Shown here one piece after another: positions 17,491-25,606 of a stretch of 64,000 nucleotides of DNA. This DNA comes from JAEUPI01 sp046348365. GTDB lineage: Bacteria > Pseudomonadota > Gammaproteobacteria > Burkholderiales > Burkholderiaceae_C. Both the position numbers and the translations under genes were made by a program. The DNA lies in assembly GCA_046348365.1 (NCBI GenBank), contig JAXMEL010000003.1, forward strand, positions 186,001 through 250,000. Direction: 5' to 3'. The notes under the pieces were generated by a model. It was not told the origin of the DNA. It did no database searches and worked only from the letters and a program-made list of their open reading frames with translations. The first letter of the stretch is position 1; the number at the start of each line of letters is the position of its first letter.

Positions 17491-18455
17491 AACGGGTTGT
17501 TGCGCACGCGCGTGACCGCCTGGTTCGCCAGCTGCGCGTGGGCTACCGGACCCATGTGGCGGTCGTCGGCCCACAGGTGCGTGCCGCTGGTGGCGCCGCT
17601 GACGAGCGTGGCGGTGGTGCAGTCGGGCGCCGCTGTGGCACAGGCGGCATCGGTCACGTTGCTGATGCCGTACGTCGAGGGCACCTTGGTGATCGCCGCG
17701 ACCACGTCGTCGGCGAGCACGAGCGCCCAGTATCGGCCGTCTTGCAGCACGTCGACGCGCACGCGGGCGTTGTAGGCCGCGGTCAGGCAGCTCAGCAGCG
17801 CCGCCTGCCCCGGGCTGGCGGCCTCCTTGGCGCGGCCGTAGGGCGTCAGGCCGACGTCGTAGACGGTGGAGACGACGATGCGCGCGTCGGCGTCGATCAG
17901 GCGGTTGATCTGCTCGGCCACGTGGTGGCCGCGATCGCGCAGCACCTGCTCCATCGGCGTGGCGACCTTCGGGTCGTTGTTGCAGGTCTTGTCGCCGGCG
18001 AAGGTTTCGTAGACCTCGATGATGTCGTGCAGACCGACCATCACCGTGTACAGATCCTTCGACGACGGCGCGCCGAGAGCGAGCTGGGCGTCGATCTGCG
18101 CGTCGATGTCGGCTGCCTTGGCGCCGTAGGCGGCATGCGTGATCGCCTGCGGCGTGGCGGTGGAGCCGCCGGTGCAGCGGTCGACCACCAGGCCATAGAG
18201 GCCGGCCAGCGACTGCGTCCACATCGGCAGCAGGCCGCAGCTGAACGCGCCGTTGGCATCGAGGCCGTTGATGGCGTAGCGCTTGCCGTCGGGCGCCAGG
18301 CCGCTGTTCTCGTCGCCGATGACGACGAGCTGCCGCGCCACGAACGGCTCCACCTGCTGGGTGCCGCCACCGCACGACGCCAGCACGCACGCGCCGGCGG
18401 CCGCGAGCAGCGCGATGCCGCATCGACGGGCGAGATCTCGAACACACATCCGCAT
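17487..18455 (-). CDS. SGNH-like lipoprotein with altered catalytic block
   Basis: A 322-residue secreted lipoprotein (lipobox Cys at residue 28, VLASC). The mature part resembles SGNH/GDSL hydrolases of Burkholderiales: block I reads VVIGDEN (44-50) instead of GDS, block III is VGLHD, and block V is DDRH (297-300) near the C-terminus, supplying the Asp and His. The nucleophile Ser is not in its normal place; Ser51 lies three residues after Asp48. Whether the protein is active is unclear. Its 3' end overlaps the SemiSWEET gene by four bases. Confidence 0.72.
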   Translation of the reverse strand: MRMCVRDLARRCGIALLAAAGACVLASCGGGTQQVEPFVARQLVVIGDENSGLAPDGKRYAINGLDANGAFSCGLLPMWTQSLAGLYGLVVDRCTGGSTATPQAITHAAYGAKAADIDAQIDAQLALGAPSSKDLYTVMVGLHDIIEVYETFAGDKTCNNDPKVATPMEQVLRDRGHHVAEQINRLIDADARIVVSTVYDVGLTPYGRAKEAASPGQAALLSCLTAAYNARVRVDVLQDGRYWALVLADDVVAAITKVPSTYGISNVTDAACATAAPDCTTATLVSGATSGTHLWADDRHMGPVAHAQLANQAVTRVRNNPF

Positions 18456-18489
18456 CGAACCTTCCGTTCAGGCCGGGCCCGCGCCCCGC

Positions 18490-19464
18490 TCATGGCGAGG
18501 CCGCGCGCCGCAGCCGATCGTTCACGCCCTCCCACTCCGGCGTGTCGGGTGGCTCCTCCACCCAGATGAGCTTGACGCCGGCGGCGTCGAACTCGCGCAG
18601 CACCGCATACAGCTCGTGGGCCACGACCCGCGGATCATCGGGCATGGTCCGGACCCAGCGATGTCGACGCGGCGCGGAGCGCGAATATACCGCCAGCCCC
18701 GTCATCGTCGCCGGCAGCACCGCGAGCGCGCGGCCGAGCTGCTGCGTGTCCATCAATCGCAGCGTGGCCTGCGGCGCGTAGTGGCTCTCCAGCGTGCCGG
18801 GCGCCGGCGTCGCCGCCTCACCCGCCTCGGCGAGCGGCTCGCCGAGCGTGGCCTCGAGCGCGGCGCGCGTGAGCACGCCCGGGCGCAGCAGCACCGGGCG
18901 CCGGCGCGAGCAGTCGACGATCGCCGATTCGATGCCCAGCTCGCAGGCGCCGCCGTCGAGCACGAGCAGCGCGGCGCCGAATTCGCCCGCCACATGCGCC
19001 GCGGTGGTCGGGCTGACGCCGCCGAAGCGGTTGGCGCTCGGCGCGGCCAGCCCGGGCACACCGAGCGCCGCGCAGCGCTTCAGCAGCGCCTGCGCCACCG
19101 GATGCGACGGCGAGCGCAGCGCGATCGTCGGCGCGAGCGCGGCGGCCGCTGCCGCGCGACCCTCGGCGCGGCGTACGATCACCGTCACCGGGCCCGGCCA
19201 GTGGCGCTCGGTCAGCCGCTGTGCACTCGCCGGCCACTCGGCGGCGAAGGCGGGCGCGCCCTCGCGATCGGCCACGTGCACGATCAGCGGGTGGTCGGCC
19301 GGCCGGCTCTTGGCGTGGAAGATCGCAGCCACCGCGTTGTCGTCGTCGGCGCGTGCAGCCAAGCCGTAAACGGTCTCGGTGGGCATCGCCACCAGCTCGC
19401 CGCGCGCCAGCGCCTGCGCGGCCTGTTCGATCGCGTCGTCGCGCGAGCCGTCGAGGATCGGCAT
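18490..19464 (-). CDS. tsaC: L-threonylcarbamoyladenylate synthase, Sua5 type
   Basis: A 324-residue Sua5/YrdC protein that makes threonylcarbamoyl-AMP for tRNA t6A. The YrdC domain covers about residues 10-200 with PTETVYGLAARADDD, KSRPADHPLIVHV, WPGPVTVIV, and PSANRFGGVSPTTA. The extra C-terminal Sua5 domain (about 230-320) begins after the linker PGTLESHYAP. In relatives this gene follows purK, as here (12 bp downstream). Confidence 0.95.
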   Translation of the reverse strand: MPILDGSRDDAIEQAAQALARGELVAMPTETVYGLAARADDDNAVAAIFHAKSRPADHPLIVHVADREGAPAFAAEWPASAQRLTERHWPGPVTVIVRRAEGRAAAAAALAPTIALRSPSHPVAQALLKRCAALGVPGLAAPSANRFGGVSPTTAAHVAGEFGAALLVLDGGACELGIESAIVDCSRRRPVLLRPGVLTRAALEATLGEPLAEAGEAATPAPGTLESHYAPQATLRLMDTQQLGRALAVLPATMTGLAVYSRSAPRRHRWVRTMPDDPRVVAHELYAVLREFDAAGVKLIWVEEPPDTPEWEGVNDRLRRAASP

Positions 19465-19475
19465 CGGTCGTGGCG

Positions 19476-20633
19476 TCAGGGCAGCGGCAGGCGCAGCCGG
19501 CGCGCGGCCTCGCCCGCCACGCGCAGCGCCGCGTCGGCGCTCGCGGCGGTGACGCTGAGGTGCCCCATCTTGCGGCCGGGCCGCGCCTGCTGCTTGCCGT
19601 ACAGGTGCAGGTGCACGCCCGGCAGCGCGAGCACCTCATGCCACGGCGGCGCAGCGCCGCCGTCGCCCCAGAGGTCGCCGAGCAGGTTGAGCATCAGCGC
19701 CGCGCTGTGCGCACGCGGCGGCACGAGCGGCAGGCCGGCCAGCGTGCGCACCTGCAGCTCGAACTGGCTGCAATCGGCGGCGTCGATCGTGCAATGACCC
19801 GAGTTGTGCGGGCGCGGCGCCATCTCGTTGGCCATCAGGCGGCCGTCGGCGAGCACGAAGAACTCGACGCACAGCACGCCCACGTAGGCGAGGCTCTCGG
19901 CGATGGCCGCAGCGGCCTGCACCGCCTGCGCCTGCGTGGCCGCAGGCACGTCGGCCGCCGGCCAGCGCGTGACGGCGAGGATGCCGTCGCGGTGCAGGTT
20001 CTGCAGCGGCGCGTACTGCACGATGGTGCCGTCGCGGCCGCGCGCGAGCACGACGCTGATCTCGCGCTCGAGCACCAGCCGCTGCTCGAGCACGCAACGC
20101 ACCGCGCCCAGCTCGCGCCAGGCCTGCCGCAGCTGCGCCGCGTCGTGCACGCTGCGCTGGCCCTTGCCGTCGTAGCCGAGGGTGCAGCCTTTCAAGATGC
20201 CGGGCAGCAGCGCCGCCGGCACGCGGCCCAGGTCGGCCTCGGATTGCAGCACCGCGTACGTCGCGCAGGGCACACCGCAACGCTCGAAATGCGCCTTCTC
20301 GCGCGCGCGGTCCTGGCAGACGGCCACCGCGTCGGCGCCCGGCGCGACGGGGCGCGACGCAGCCAGCGTGCGCAGCGTCTGCGCCGGCACGTTCTCGAAT
20401 TCGGTGGTGATCGCCTGCGCCTGCCGCGCCAGCTGCGCGAGGGCATCGGCGTCGTCGTAGGCGGCGCGCAGATGGACTTCGGCCACCGCGCCTGCGGGCG
20501 AGGCGGCGTCCGGATCGAGCACCGCGCAGCGATAGCCCATGCGCTGGGCGGCGTGCACGAACATGCGGCCGAGCTGGCCGCCACCGAGCACGCCCAGCAT
20601 CGCTCCGGGCGCGACGGGCCACTCGAGAGTCAC
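19476..20633 (-). CDS. purK: N5-carboxyaminoimidazole ribonucleotide synthase
   Basis: A 385-residue ATP-grasp enzyme that carboxylates AIR with bicarbonate in purine synthesis. Visible are LGVLGGGQLGRMFVHAAQRMG at the N-terminus, TTEFENVP, KGCTLGYDGKGQ and NEMAPRPHNSGHCTIDA. The start is GTG at 20633, which overlaps the purE stop as GTGA; the first in-frame ATG lies 11 codons later. It acts with PurE, the next step. Confidence 0.95.
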   Translation of the reverse strand: MTLEWPVAPGAMLGVLGGGQLGRMFVHAAQRMGYRCAVLDPDAASPAGAVAEVHLRAAYDDADALAQLARQAQAITTEFENVPAQTLRTLAASRPVAPGADAVAVCQDRAREKAHFERCGVPCATYAVLQSEADLGRVPAALLPGILKGCTLGYDGKGQRSVHDAAQLRQAWRELGAVRCVLEQRLVLEREISVVLARGRDGTIVQYAPLQNLHRDGILAVTRWPAADVPAATQAQAVQAAAAIAESLAYVGVLCVEFFVLADGRLMANEMAPRPHNSGHCTIDAADCSQFELQVRTLAGLPLVPPRAHSAALMLNLLGDLWGDGGAAPPWHEVLALPGVHLHLYGKQQARPGRKMGHLSVTAASADAALRVAGEAARRLRLPLP

Positions 20634-21169
20634 TTCAAGTCCTGCGACATCGCGCGGGCGGCCTCGGTCTGCCGCGCGCGGAACGCGAGCAGCCGCTCGC
20701 GCAGCGCGGCGTCGCGGTTGGCGAGCATGGCCACGGCGAACAGCGCCGCGTTGGCCGCACCGGCATCGCCGATCGCGAACGTGGCCACCGGAATGCCCTT
20801 GGGCATCTGCACGATCGAATGCAGCGAGTCCACGCCGTGGAGGTGGCGGCTGGCCACCGGCACGCCGAGCACCGGCACCACCGTCTTGGCCGCCAGCATG
20901 CCGGGCAGGTGCGCGGCGCCGCCGGCGCCGGCGATGATGGCCTGCAGGCCGCGCCCGGCCGCCGCCTCGGCATAGGCGAACAGTTCGTCGGGCATGCGGT
21001 GCGCCGAGACCACGCGGCATTCGTGGGCGATGCCGAACTCGGCGAGAATCCGCGCGGCGTGCTGCAGGGTGTCCCAGTCGCTGGACGAACCCATCAGCAC
21101 GCCGACGACGGGCGCTTCGGAGGACAAGGGGGTGCTCTCTTTCGCAACAGCCGCCAGGCGGGCTTGCAT
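20630..21169 (-). CDS. purE: N5-CAIR mutase
   Basis: A 179-residue class I PurE that converts N5-CAIR to CAIR. The family motif VLMGSSSDWDTL is near residue 25, followed by VVSAHRMPDELF, IAGAGGAAHLPGMLAAKT and PVASRHLHGVDSLHSIVQMP. It heads purE-purK-tsaC. In most Burkholderiales this trio follows purC on the same strand, whereas here purC is at 40.7 kb on the other strand. Confidence 0.96.
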   Translation of the reverse strand: MQARLAAVAKESTPLSSEAPVVGVLMGSSSDWDTLQHAARILAEFGIAHECRVVSAHRMPDELFAYAEAAAGRGLQAIIAGAGGAAHLPGMLAAKTVVPVLGVPVASRHLHGVDSLHSIVQMPKGIPVATFAIGDAGAANAALFAVAMLANRDAALRERLLAFRARQTEAARAMSQDLK

Positions 21170-21231
21170 TGTAGGTGGGCGGCCCTCACCTGCCCCGCTG
21201 GCCGGGCCGCGCCCACCGCCGTGAACAGACC

Positions 21232-22176
21232 ATGATCGACATCACGCTCAAGAACTTCGAAACCGATCTGATCCAGGCGTCGATCAAGGCGCCGGTGCTG
21301 CTCGACATCTGGGCGCCGTGGTGCGGGCCGTGCCGCACGCTCGGGCCGCTGCTCGAGAAGCTGGAGACCGCCTACGCGGGCCGCTTCAAGCTGGCCAAAC
21401 TCAACAGCGACGAGCAGCCCGAGATCGCCGGCCAGCTGAGCCAGGCCTTCGGCGTGCGCTCGATCCCGTTCTGCGTGCTGTTCGACAAGGGCGCGCCGGT
21501 CGATGGCTTCGTCGGCGCACTGCCCGAAGCGCAGGTGCGCGCCTTCCTCGACCGTCACGTGCCGAGCGCCGCGGATGCCGAAGCCGAGGCCGAGGCCGAA
21601 GCGGCCGAGGAGCTCGAGGCCGCCGGCGACACCGAGTCGGCGCTGGCCCGGCTGCAGCAGGCGGTGGCGACGGCACCGGGCAACGACGCGGCACGGTGCG
21701 ACTACGTGAAGCTGTTGCTCGAACTCGGGCGCGTCGACCAGGCGCGCCAGGCCTTCGAGCCGATGGCCGCCAACACCGCGCTCGATGCGCGCATCGCCGC
21801 GCTCGGGCATTGGCTGACCGCCTGCGAGGCCGCGCCCAAGGCGCGCGATGCACAGGCGCTGGCCGCCGCCATCGCTGCCAACCGGCGCGACTTCGCGGCC
21901 CGCTTCGAACTCGCGCAGACGCATTTCGCCGCCGGGCGCTTCGCCGAGGCGATGGACGAGCTGCTCGAAATCGTGATGCGCGACAAGGCGTGGAACGACG
22001 AGGCCGCCCGCAAGACCTACGTCGCCATCCTCGAGCTGTTGACCAAGCCCGCGCCGAAAGGCTCGGCCGCCGAGCCGGCCAAGGGCGCGCTCGAGGTCGC
22101 CGGCAAGGCCACCCACGCGCCGGCCGATCCGCTGGTCGAGCAGTACCGGCGCAAGCTCAGCATGGCGCTGTTCTGA
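21232..22176 (+). CDS. ybbN: Thioredoxin-domain co-chaperone YbbN (CnoX)
   Basis: A 314-residue protein with an N-terminal thioredoxin fold (1-105) and a C-terminal TPR-like region. The active site reads WCGPC at residues 30-34, so unlike E. coli CnoX, whose motif is SQHC, this version keeps the redox-active pair. An acidic linker (AEAEAEAEAAEELEA) joins the domains. The start at 21232 is the ATG that gives the canonical MIDITLKNFE. It is divergent from purE across 62 bp. Confidence 0.92.
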   Translation: MIDITLKNFETDLIQASIKAPVLLDIWAPWCGPCRTLGPLLEKLETAYAGRFKLAKLNSDEQPEIAGQLSQAFGVRSIPFCVLFDKGAPVDGFVGALPEAQVRAFLDRHVPSAADAEAEAEAEAAEELEAAGDTESALARLQQAVATAPGNDAARCDYVKLLLELGRVDQARQAFEPMAANTALDARIAALGHWLTACEAAPKARDAQALAAAIAANRRDFAARFELAQTHFAAGRFAEAMDELLEIVMRDKAWNDEAARKTYVAILELLTKPAPKGSAAEPAKGALEVAGKATHAPADPLVEQYRRKLSMALF

Positions 22177-22238
22177 ACCGCCGCACAGCGAACGCGCGAC
22201 CGCCCTCGCCACCGCAAGGCCGCCTCGGCGGCGAACCT

Positions 22239-22244
22239 TAGAAT
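22239..22244 (+). promoter_or_regulatory. Candidate -10 box for yajC-secDF
   Basis: TAGAAT lies 52 bases upstream of the yajC start in the 119-bp gap after ybbN. A matching -35 element is not obvious, so the assignment rests on the hexamer only. Confidence 0.35.
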
Positions 22245-22295
22245 CCGCCGTTCGGCCCGCCGTGCGGGCGCCACTCCGACCCAGAGGACCGCCAC

Positions 22296-22625
22296 GTGTT
22301 CATCTCCCAAGCCTTTGCGCAGACCGCACCGGCCGCCAGCGGCGGCGGCCCCGAATCCAGCCTGATGAGCCTGCTGCCGTTGGTGCTGATGTTCGTGGTG
22401 CTGTACTTCATCATGATCCGGCCGCAGATGAAGCGCCAGAAGGAGCACAAGGCGCTGGTCGAGGCGCTGGCCAAGGGTGACGAGGTGGTCACCGCCGGCG
22501 GCATGCTCGGCAAGGTGTCCAAGCTCGGCGAGAGCTACGTCCATGTCGAGGTGGCCAACGGCGTCGAGGTCCAGATCCAGCGCAGCTCGGTGGTGCAGGT
22601 GTTGCCCAAGGGCACCGTCAAGTAG
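22296..22625 (+). CDS. yajC: Sec translocon accessory subunit YajC
   Basis: A 109-residue inner membrane protein. A single helix (LLPLVLMFVVLYFIMIRPQM, residues 25-44) is followed by the conserved RPQMKRQKEHKALVEALAKGDEVVTAGGMLGKV domain. It associates with SecDF and YidC at the translocon. The gene order yajC-secD-secF is standard, although the queA-tgt genes that usually precede it are absent and ybbN is upstream instead. Confidence 0.96.
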   Translation: MFISQAFAQTAPAASGGGPESSLMSLLPLVLMFVVLYFIMIRPQMKRQKEHKALVEALAKGDEVVTAGGMLGKVSKLGESYVHVEVANGVEVQIQRSSVVQVLPKGTVK

Positions 22626-22643
22626 CCGGCCGCGCCGCCCGCG

Positions 22644-24533
22644 ATGAACCGTTATCCGATCTGGAAATACCTGCTGCTGGCGGTGGCGCTGGTGGTGGGC
22701 GTGCTGTACACGCTGCCCAACCTGTTCGGCGAGGCGCCGGCGGTGCAGGTCTCCAGCGCCAAGGTCACGCTGAAGGTCGATGGCGGCCTGGTCACGCGCG
22801 TGAAGTCGGTGCTCGAGCAGGCCGGCCTGAAGGCCGACTTCGTACAGTTCGACGGCAACTCGGTCAAGGCGCGCTTCGACGACACCGATGCCCAGATCAA
22901 GGCCAAGGACGCGATCGGCAAGGCGCTGAACCCCGACGCGTCGGATCCGTCGTACATCGTCGCGCTGAACCTGCTGTCGCGTTCGCCGGCCTGGCTGGCC
23001 TCGCTGCATGCGCTGCCGATGTACCTCGGCCTCGACCTGCGCGGCGGCGTGCACTTCCTGATGCAGGTCGACATGAAGGCGGCGCTCACGAAGAAAGCCG
23101 AGTCGTTCGCCGGCGACCTGCGCAGCCTGATGCGCGACAAGAACATCCGCCATGCCGGCATCAGCCGCGAGGGCAACGAGGTGGCGATCCGCTTCCGCGA
23201 CCGCGCGATGCTGGATCAGGCGCGCCCCGTGCTCGCCGACCAGCTGCCCGACCTGCAATGGGCCGAGAGCAGCGACGGCGGCGACACCCGTCTCACCGGC
23301 ACGCTGAAGCCCGAGGCGGGGCGGCGCGTGCAGGAACAGGCGATCCAGCAGAACATCACCACGCTGCACAACCGCGTCAACGAGCTCGGCGTGGCCGAGC
23401 CGGTGATCCAGAAGCAGGGCCTTGACCGCGTGGTGGTGCAGCTGCCCGGCGTGCAGGACACCGCCAAGGCCAAGGACATCATCGGCCGCACGGCGACGCT
23501 CGAGATCCGCATGGTCGACGACAGCGCCGAGGCCCTGTCGGCGCTGCGCGGCGACGCGCCGGTGCCGTTCGGCACCGAGCGCTATCTCGAGCGCGGCGGC
23601 GCGCCGATCATCGTCAAGCGCCAGGTCATCCTCACCGGCGAGAACCTCACCGACGCGCAGCCCGGCTTCGACAACCAGACGCAGGAGCCCGCCGTGCACC
23701 TGACGCTCGACGCCAAGGGCGCGCGCATCTTCCGCGACGTCACGCGCGAGAGCGTCGGCAAGCGCATGGCGATCCTGCTGTTCGAGAAGGGCAAGGGCGA
23801 GGTCGTCACCGCGCCGGTGATCCGCAGCGAGATCGGCGGCGGCCGCGTGCAGATCTCGGGCCGCATGACCACGGTCGAGGCCAACGACACCGCGCTGCTG
23901 CTGCGCGCGGGCTCGCTGGCCGCGCCGATGGAGATCATCGAGGAGCGCACGATCGGGCCCTCGCTGGGCAAGGAGAACATCGACAAGGGCTTTCGCAGCG
24001 TGGCCTGGGGCTTCGCGGCGATCGCCGCCTTCATGTGCGCGTACTACCTGCTGTTCGGCGTGTTCAGCACGCTGGCGCTGGCGTTCAACCTGCTGCTGCT
24101 GGTGGCGGTGCTGTCGATGCTGCAGGCCACGCTCACGCTGCCGGGCATCGCGGCCATCGCGCTGACGCTCGGCATGGCCATCGACGCCAACGTGCTGATC
24201 AACGAGCGCGTGCGCGAGGAGTTGCGCGGCGGCGCGTCGCCGCAGGCGGCGATCCATACCGGCTACGAGCGCGCCTGGGGCACCATCCTCGACTCGAACA
24301 TCACGACGCTGATCGCCGGCCTGGCGCTGCTGGCCTTCGGCTCCGGCCCGGTGCGCGGCTTCGCGGTCGTGCACTGCCTCGGCATCCTGACCAGCATGTT
24401 CTCGGCGGTGATGTTCTCGCGCGGGCTGGTCAACCTCTGGTACGGCCGGCAGAAGAAGCTCAGGAGCGTGTCGATCGGGCAGGTCTGGCGACCCGACGGC
24501 GCGGCCGCGCCGGCCGCAGCGGAGGAGGCCTGA
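22644..24533 (+). CDS. secD: Protein translocase subunit SecD
   Basis: A 629-residue inner-membrane protein of the RND family that uses the proton gradient to pull preproteins through SecYEG. It has an N-terminal helix, a large periplasmic P1 region with the LGLDLRGGVHFLMQVD motif, and six-helix membrane half with GFAAIAAFMCAYYLLFGVFS and the proton-path segment LTLGMAIDANVLINERVREEL. The stop overlaps the secF start (TGATG). Confidence 0.97.
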   Translation: MNRYPIWKYLLLAVALVVGVLYTLPNLFGEAPAVQVSSAKVTLKVDGGLVTRVKSVLEQAGLKADFVQFDGNSVKARFDDTDAQIKAKDAIGKALNPDASDPSYIVALNLLSRSPAWLASLHALPMYLGLDLRGGVHFLMQVDMKAALTKKAESFAGDLRSLMRDKNIRHAGISREGNEVAIRFRDRAMLDQARPVLADQLPDLQWAESSDGGDTRLTGTLKPEAGRRVQEQAIQQNITTLHNRVNELGVAEPVIQKQGLDRVVVQLPGVQDTAKAKDIIGRTATLEIRMVDDSAEALSALRGDAPVPFGTERYLERGGAPIIVKRQVILTGENLTDAQPGFDNQTQEPAVHLTLDAKGARIFRDVTRESVGKRMAILLFEKGKGEVVTAPVIRSEIGGGRVQISGRMTTVEANDTALLLRAGSLAAPMEIIEERTIGPSLGKENIDKGFRSVAWGFAAIAAFMCAYYLLFGVFSTLALAFNLLLLVAVLSMLQATLTLPGIAAIALTLGMAIDANVLINERVREELRGGASPQAAIHTGYERAWGTILDSNITTLIAGLALLAFGSGPVRGFAVVHCLGILTSMFSAVMFSRGLVNLWYGRQKKLRSVSIGQVWRPDGAAAPAAAEEA

Positions 24534-25567
24534 TGGAATTCTTCCGCATCCGGCGCGACATCCCGTTCATGCGCCATGCGCTGGTGTTCAACGTCATCTC
24601 GTTTGTGACCTTCGCCGCCGCGGTGTTCTTCCTCGTCACGCGCGGCCTGCACCTGTCGATCGAGTTCACCGGCGGCACCGTGCTGGAGGTCGAATACGCC
24701 CAGTCGGCCGACCTCGCCAAGGCGCGCGCCGCGGTCGAGACCATGGACTTCGGCGAGGTGCAGGTGCAGAACTTCGGCACCTCGCGCGACGTGATGATCC
24801 GCCTGCCGATTCGCGGCGACGCCAAGCACAGCGAGATCGCGGCCGCCGTGTTCGCCAAGCTCTGCGCCGCCGAAGGCGGCAGCGTCTCGGCCAAGCAGTA
24901 CACCACGCCGCAGGGCGAGCAGGTCAGCCGGCCGGCGTGCACGGCTGCCGGCGGCGCCGAGCCGCTGAAGCTGTCGCGCACCGAGTTCGTCGGGCCGGCG
25001 GTGGGCAAGGAGCTCTATGCCGACGGCCTGAAGGCGCTGGCCTTCGTGGTGGTGGGCATCGTGGCCTATCTCGCGCTGCGCTTCGAGTGGAAGTTCTCGA
25101 TCGCCGCCATCGTGGCCAACCTGCACGACGTGGTCATCATCCTCGGCTTCTTCGCCTTCTTCCAGTGGGAGTTCTCGCTGGCCGTGCTGGCCGCGGTGCT
25201 GGCGGTGCTCGGTTACTCGGTCAACGAGTCGGTCGTGATCTTCGACCGGATCCGCGAGGCATTCCGCCGCTACCGCAAGATGACCACGCGCGAAGTGATC
25301 GATCATGCGATCACCAGCACGATGAGCCGCACGATCATCACCCACGGCTCGACGCAGATGATGGTGCTGGCGATGCTGCTGTTCGGCGGGCAGACGCTGC
25401 ACTACTTCGCCGTGGCCCTGACGATCGGCATCCTGTTCGGCATCTACTCGTCGGTGTTCGTGGCCGCGGCGATCGCGATGTGGCTGGGCGTCAAGCGCGA
25501 GGATTTGCTGCGCACCGGCGGCAAGGACCACGATCCCAACGACCCGAACGCCGGTGCCGTGGTGTAG
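24533..25567 (+). CDS. secF: Protein translocase subunit SecF
   Basis: A 344-residue partner of SecD. It shows the first helix after FFRIRRDIPFMRHALVFN, the SIEFTGGTVLEVEY motif, and the membrane block with LHDVVIILGFFAFFQWEF, GYSVNESVVIFDRIRE and TSTMSRTIITHGST. The start at 24533 shares its A with the secD stop. An inserted periplasmic stretch around residues 120-140 contains a free Cys, seen in other Burkholderiales SecF. Confidence 0.97.
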   Translation: MEFFRIRRDIPFMRHALVFNVISFVTFAAAVFFLVTRGLHLSIEFTGGTVLEVEYAQSADLAKARAAVETMDFGEVQVQNFGTSRDVMIRLPIRGDAKHSEIAAAVFAKLCAAEGGSVSAKQYTTPQGEQVSRPACTAAGGAEPLKLSRTEFVGPAVGKELYADGLKALAFVVVGIVAYLALRFEWKFSIAAIVANLHDVVIILGFFAFFQWEFSLAVLAAVLAVLGYSVNESVVIFDRIREAFRRYRKMTTREVIDHAITSTMSRTIITHGSTQMMVLAMLLFGGQTLHYFAVALTIGILFGIYSSVFVAAAIAMWLGVKREDLLRTGGKDHDPNDPNAGAVV

Positions 25568-25606
25568 AGTAGTTCGCACCCCTTCGACGATCCACCAGTC
25601 CGCTAC

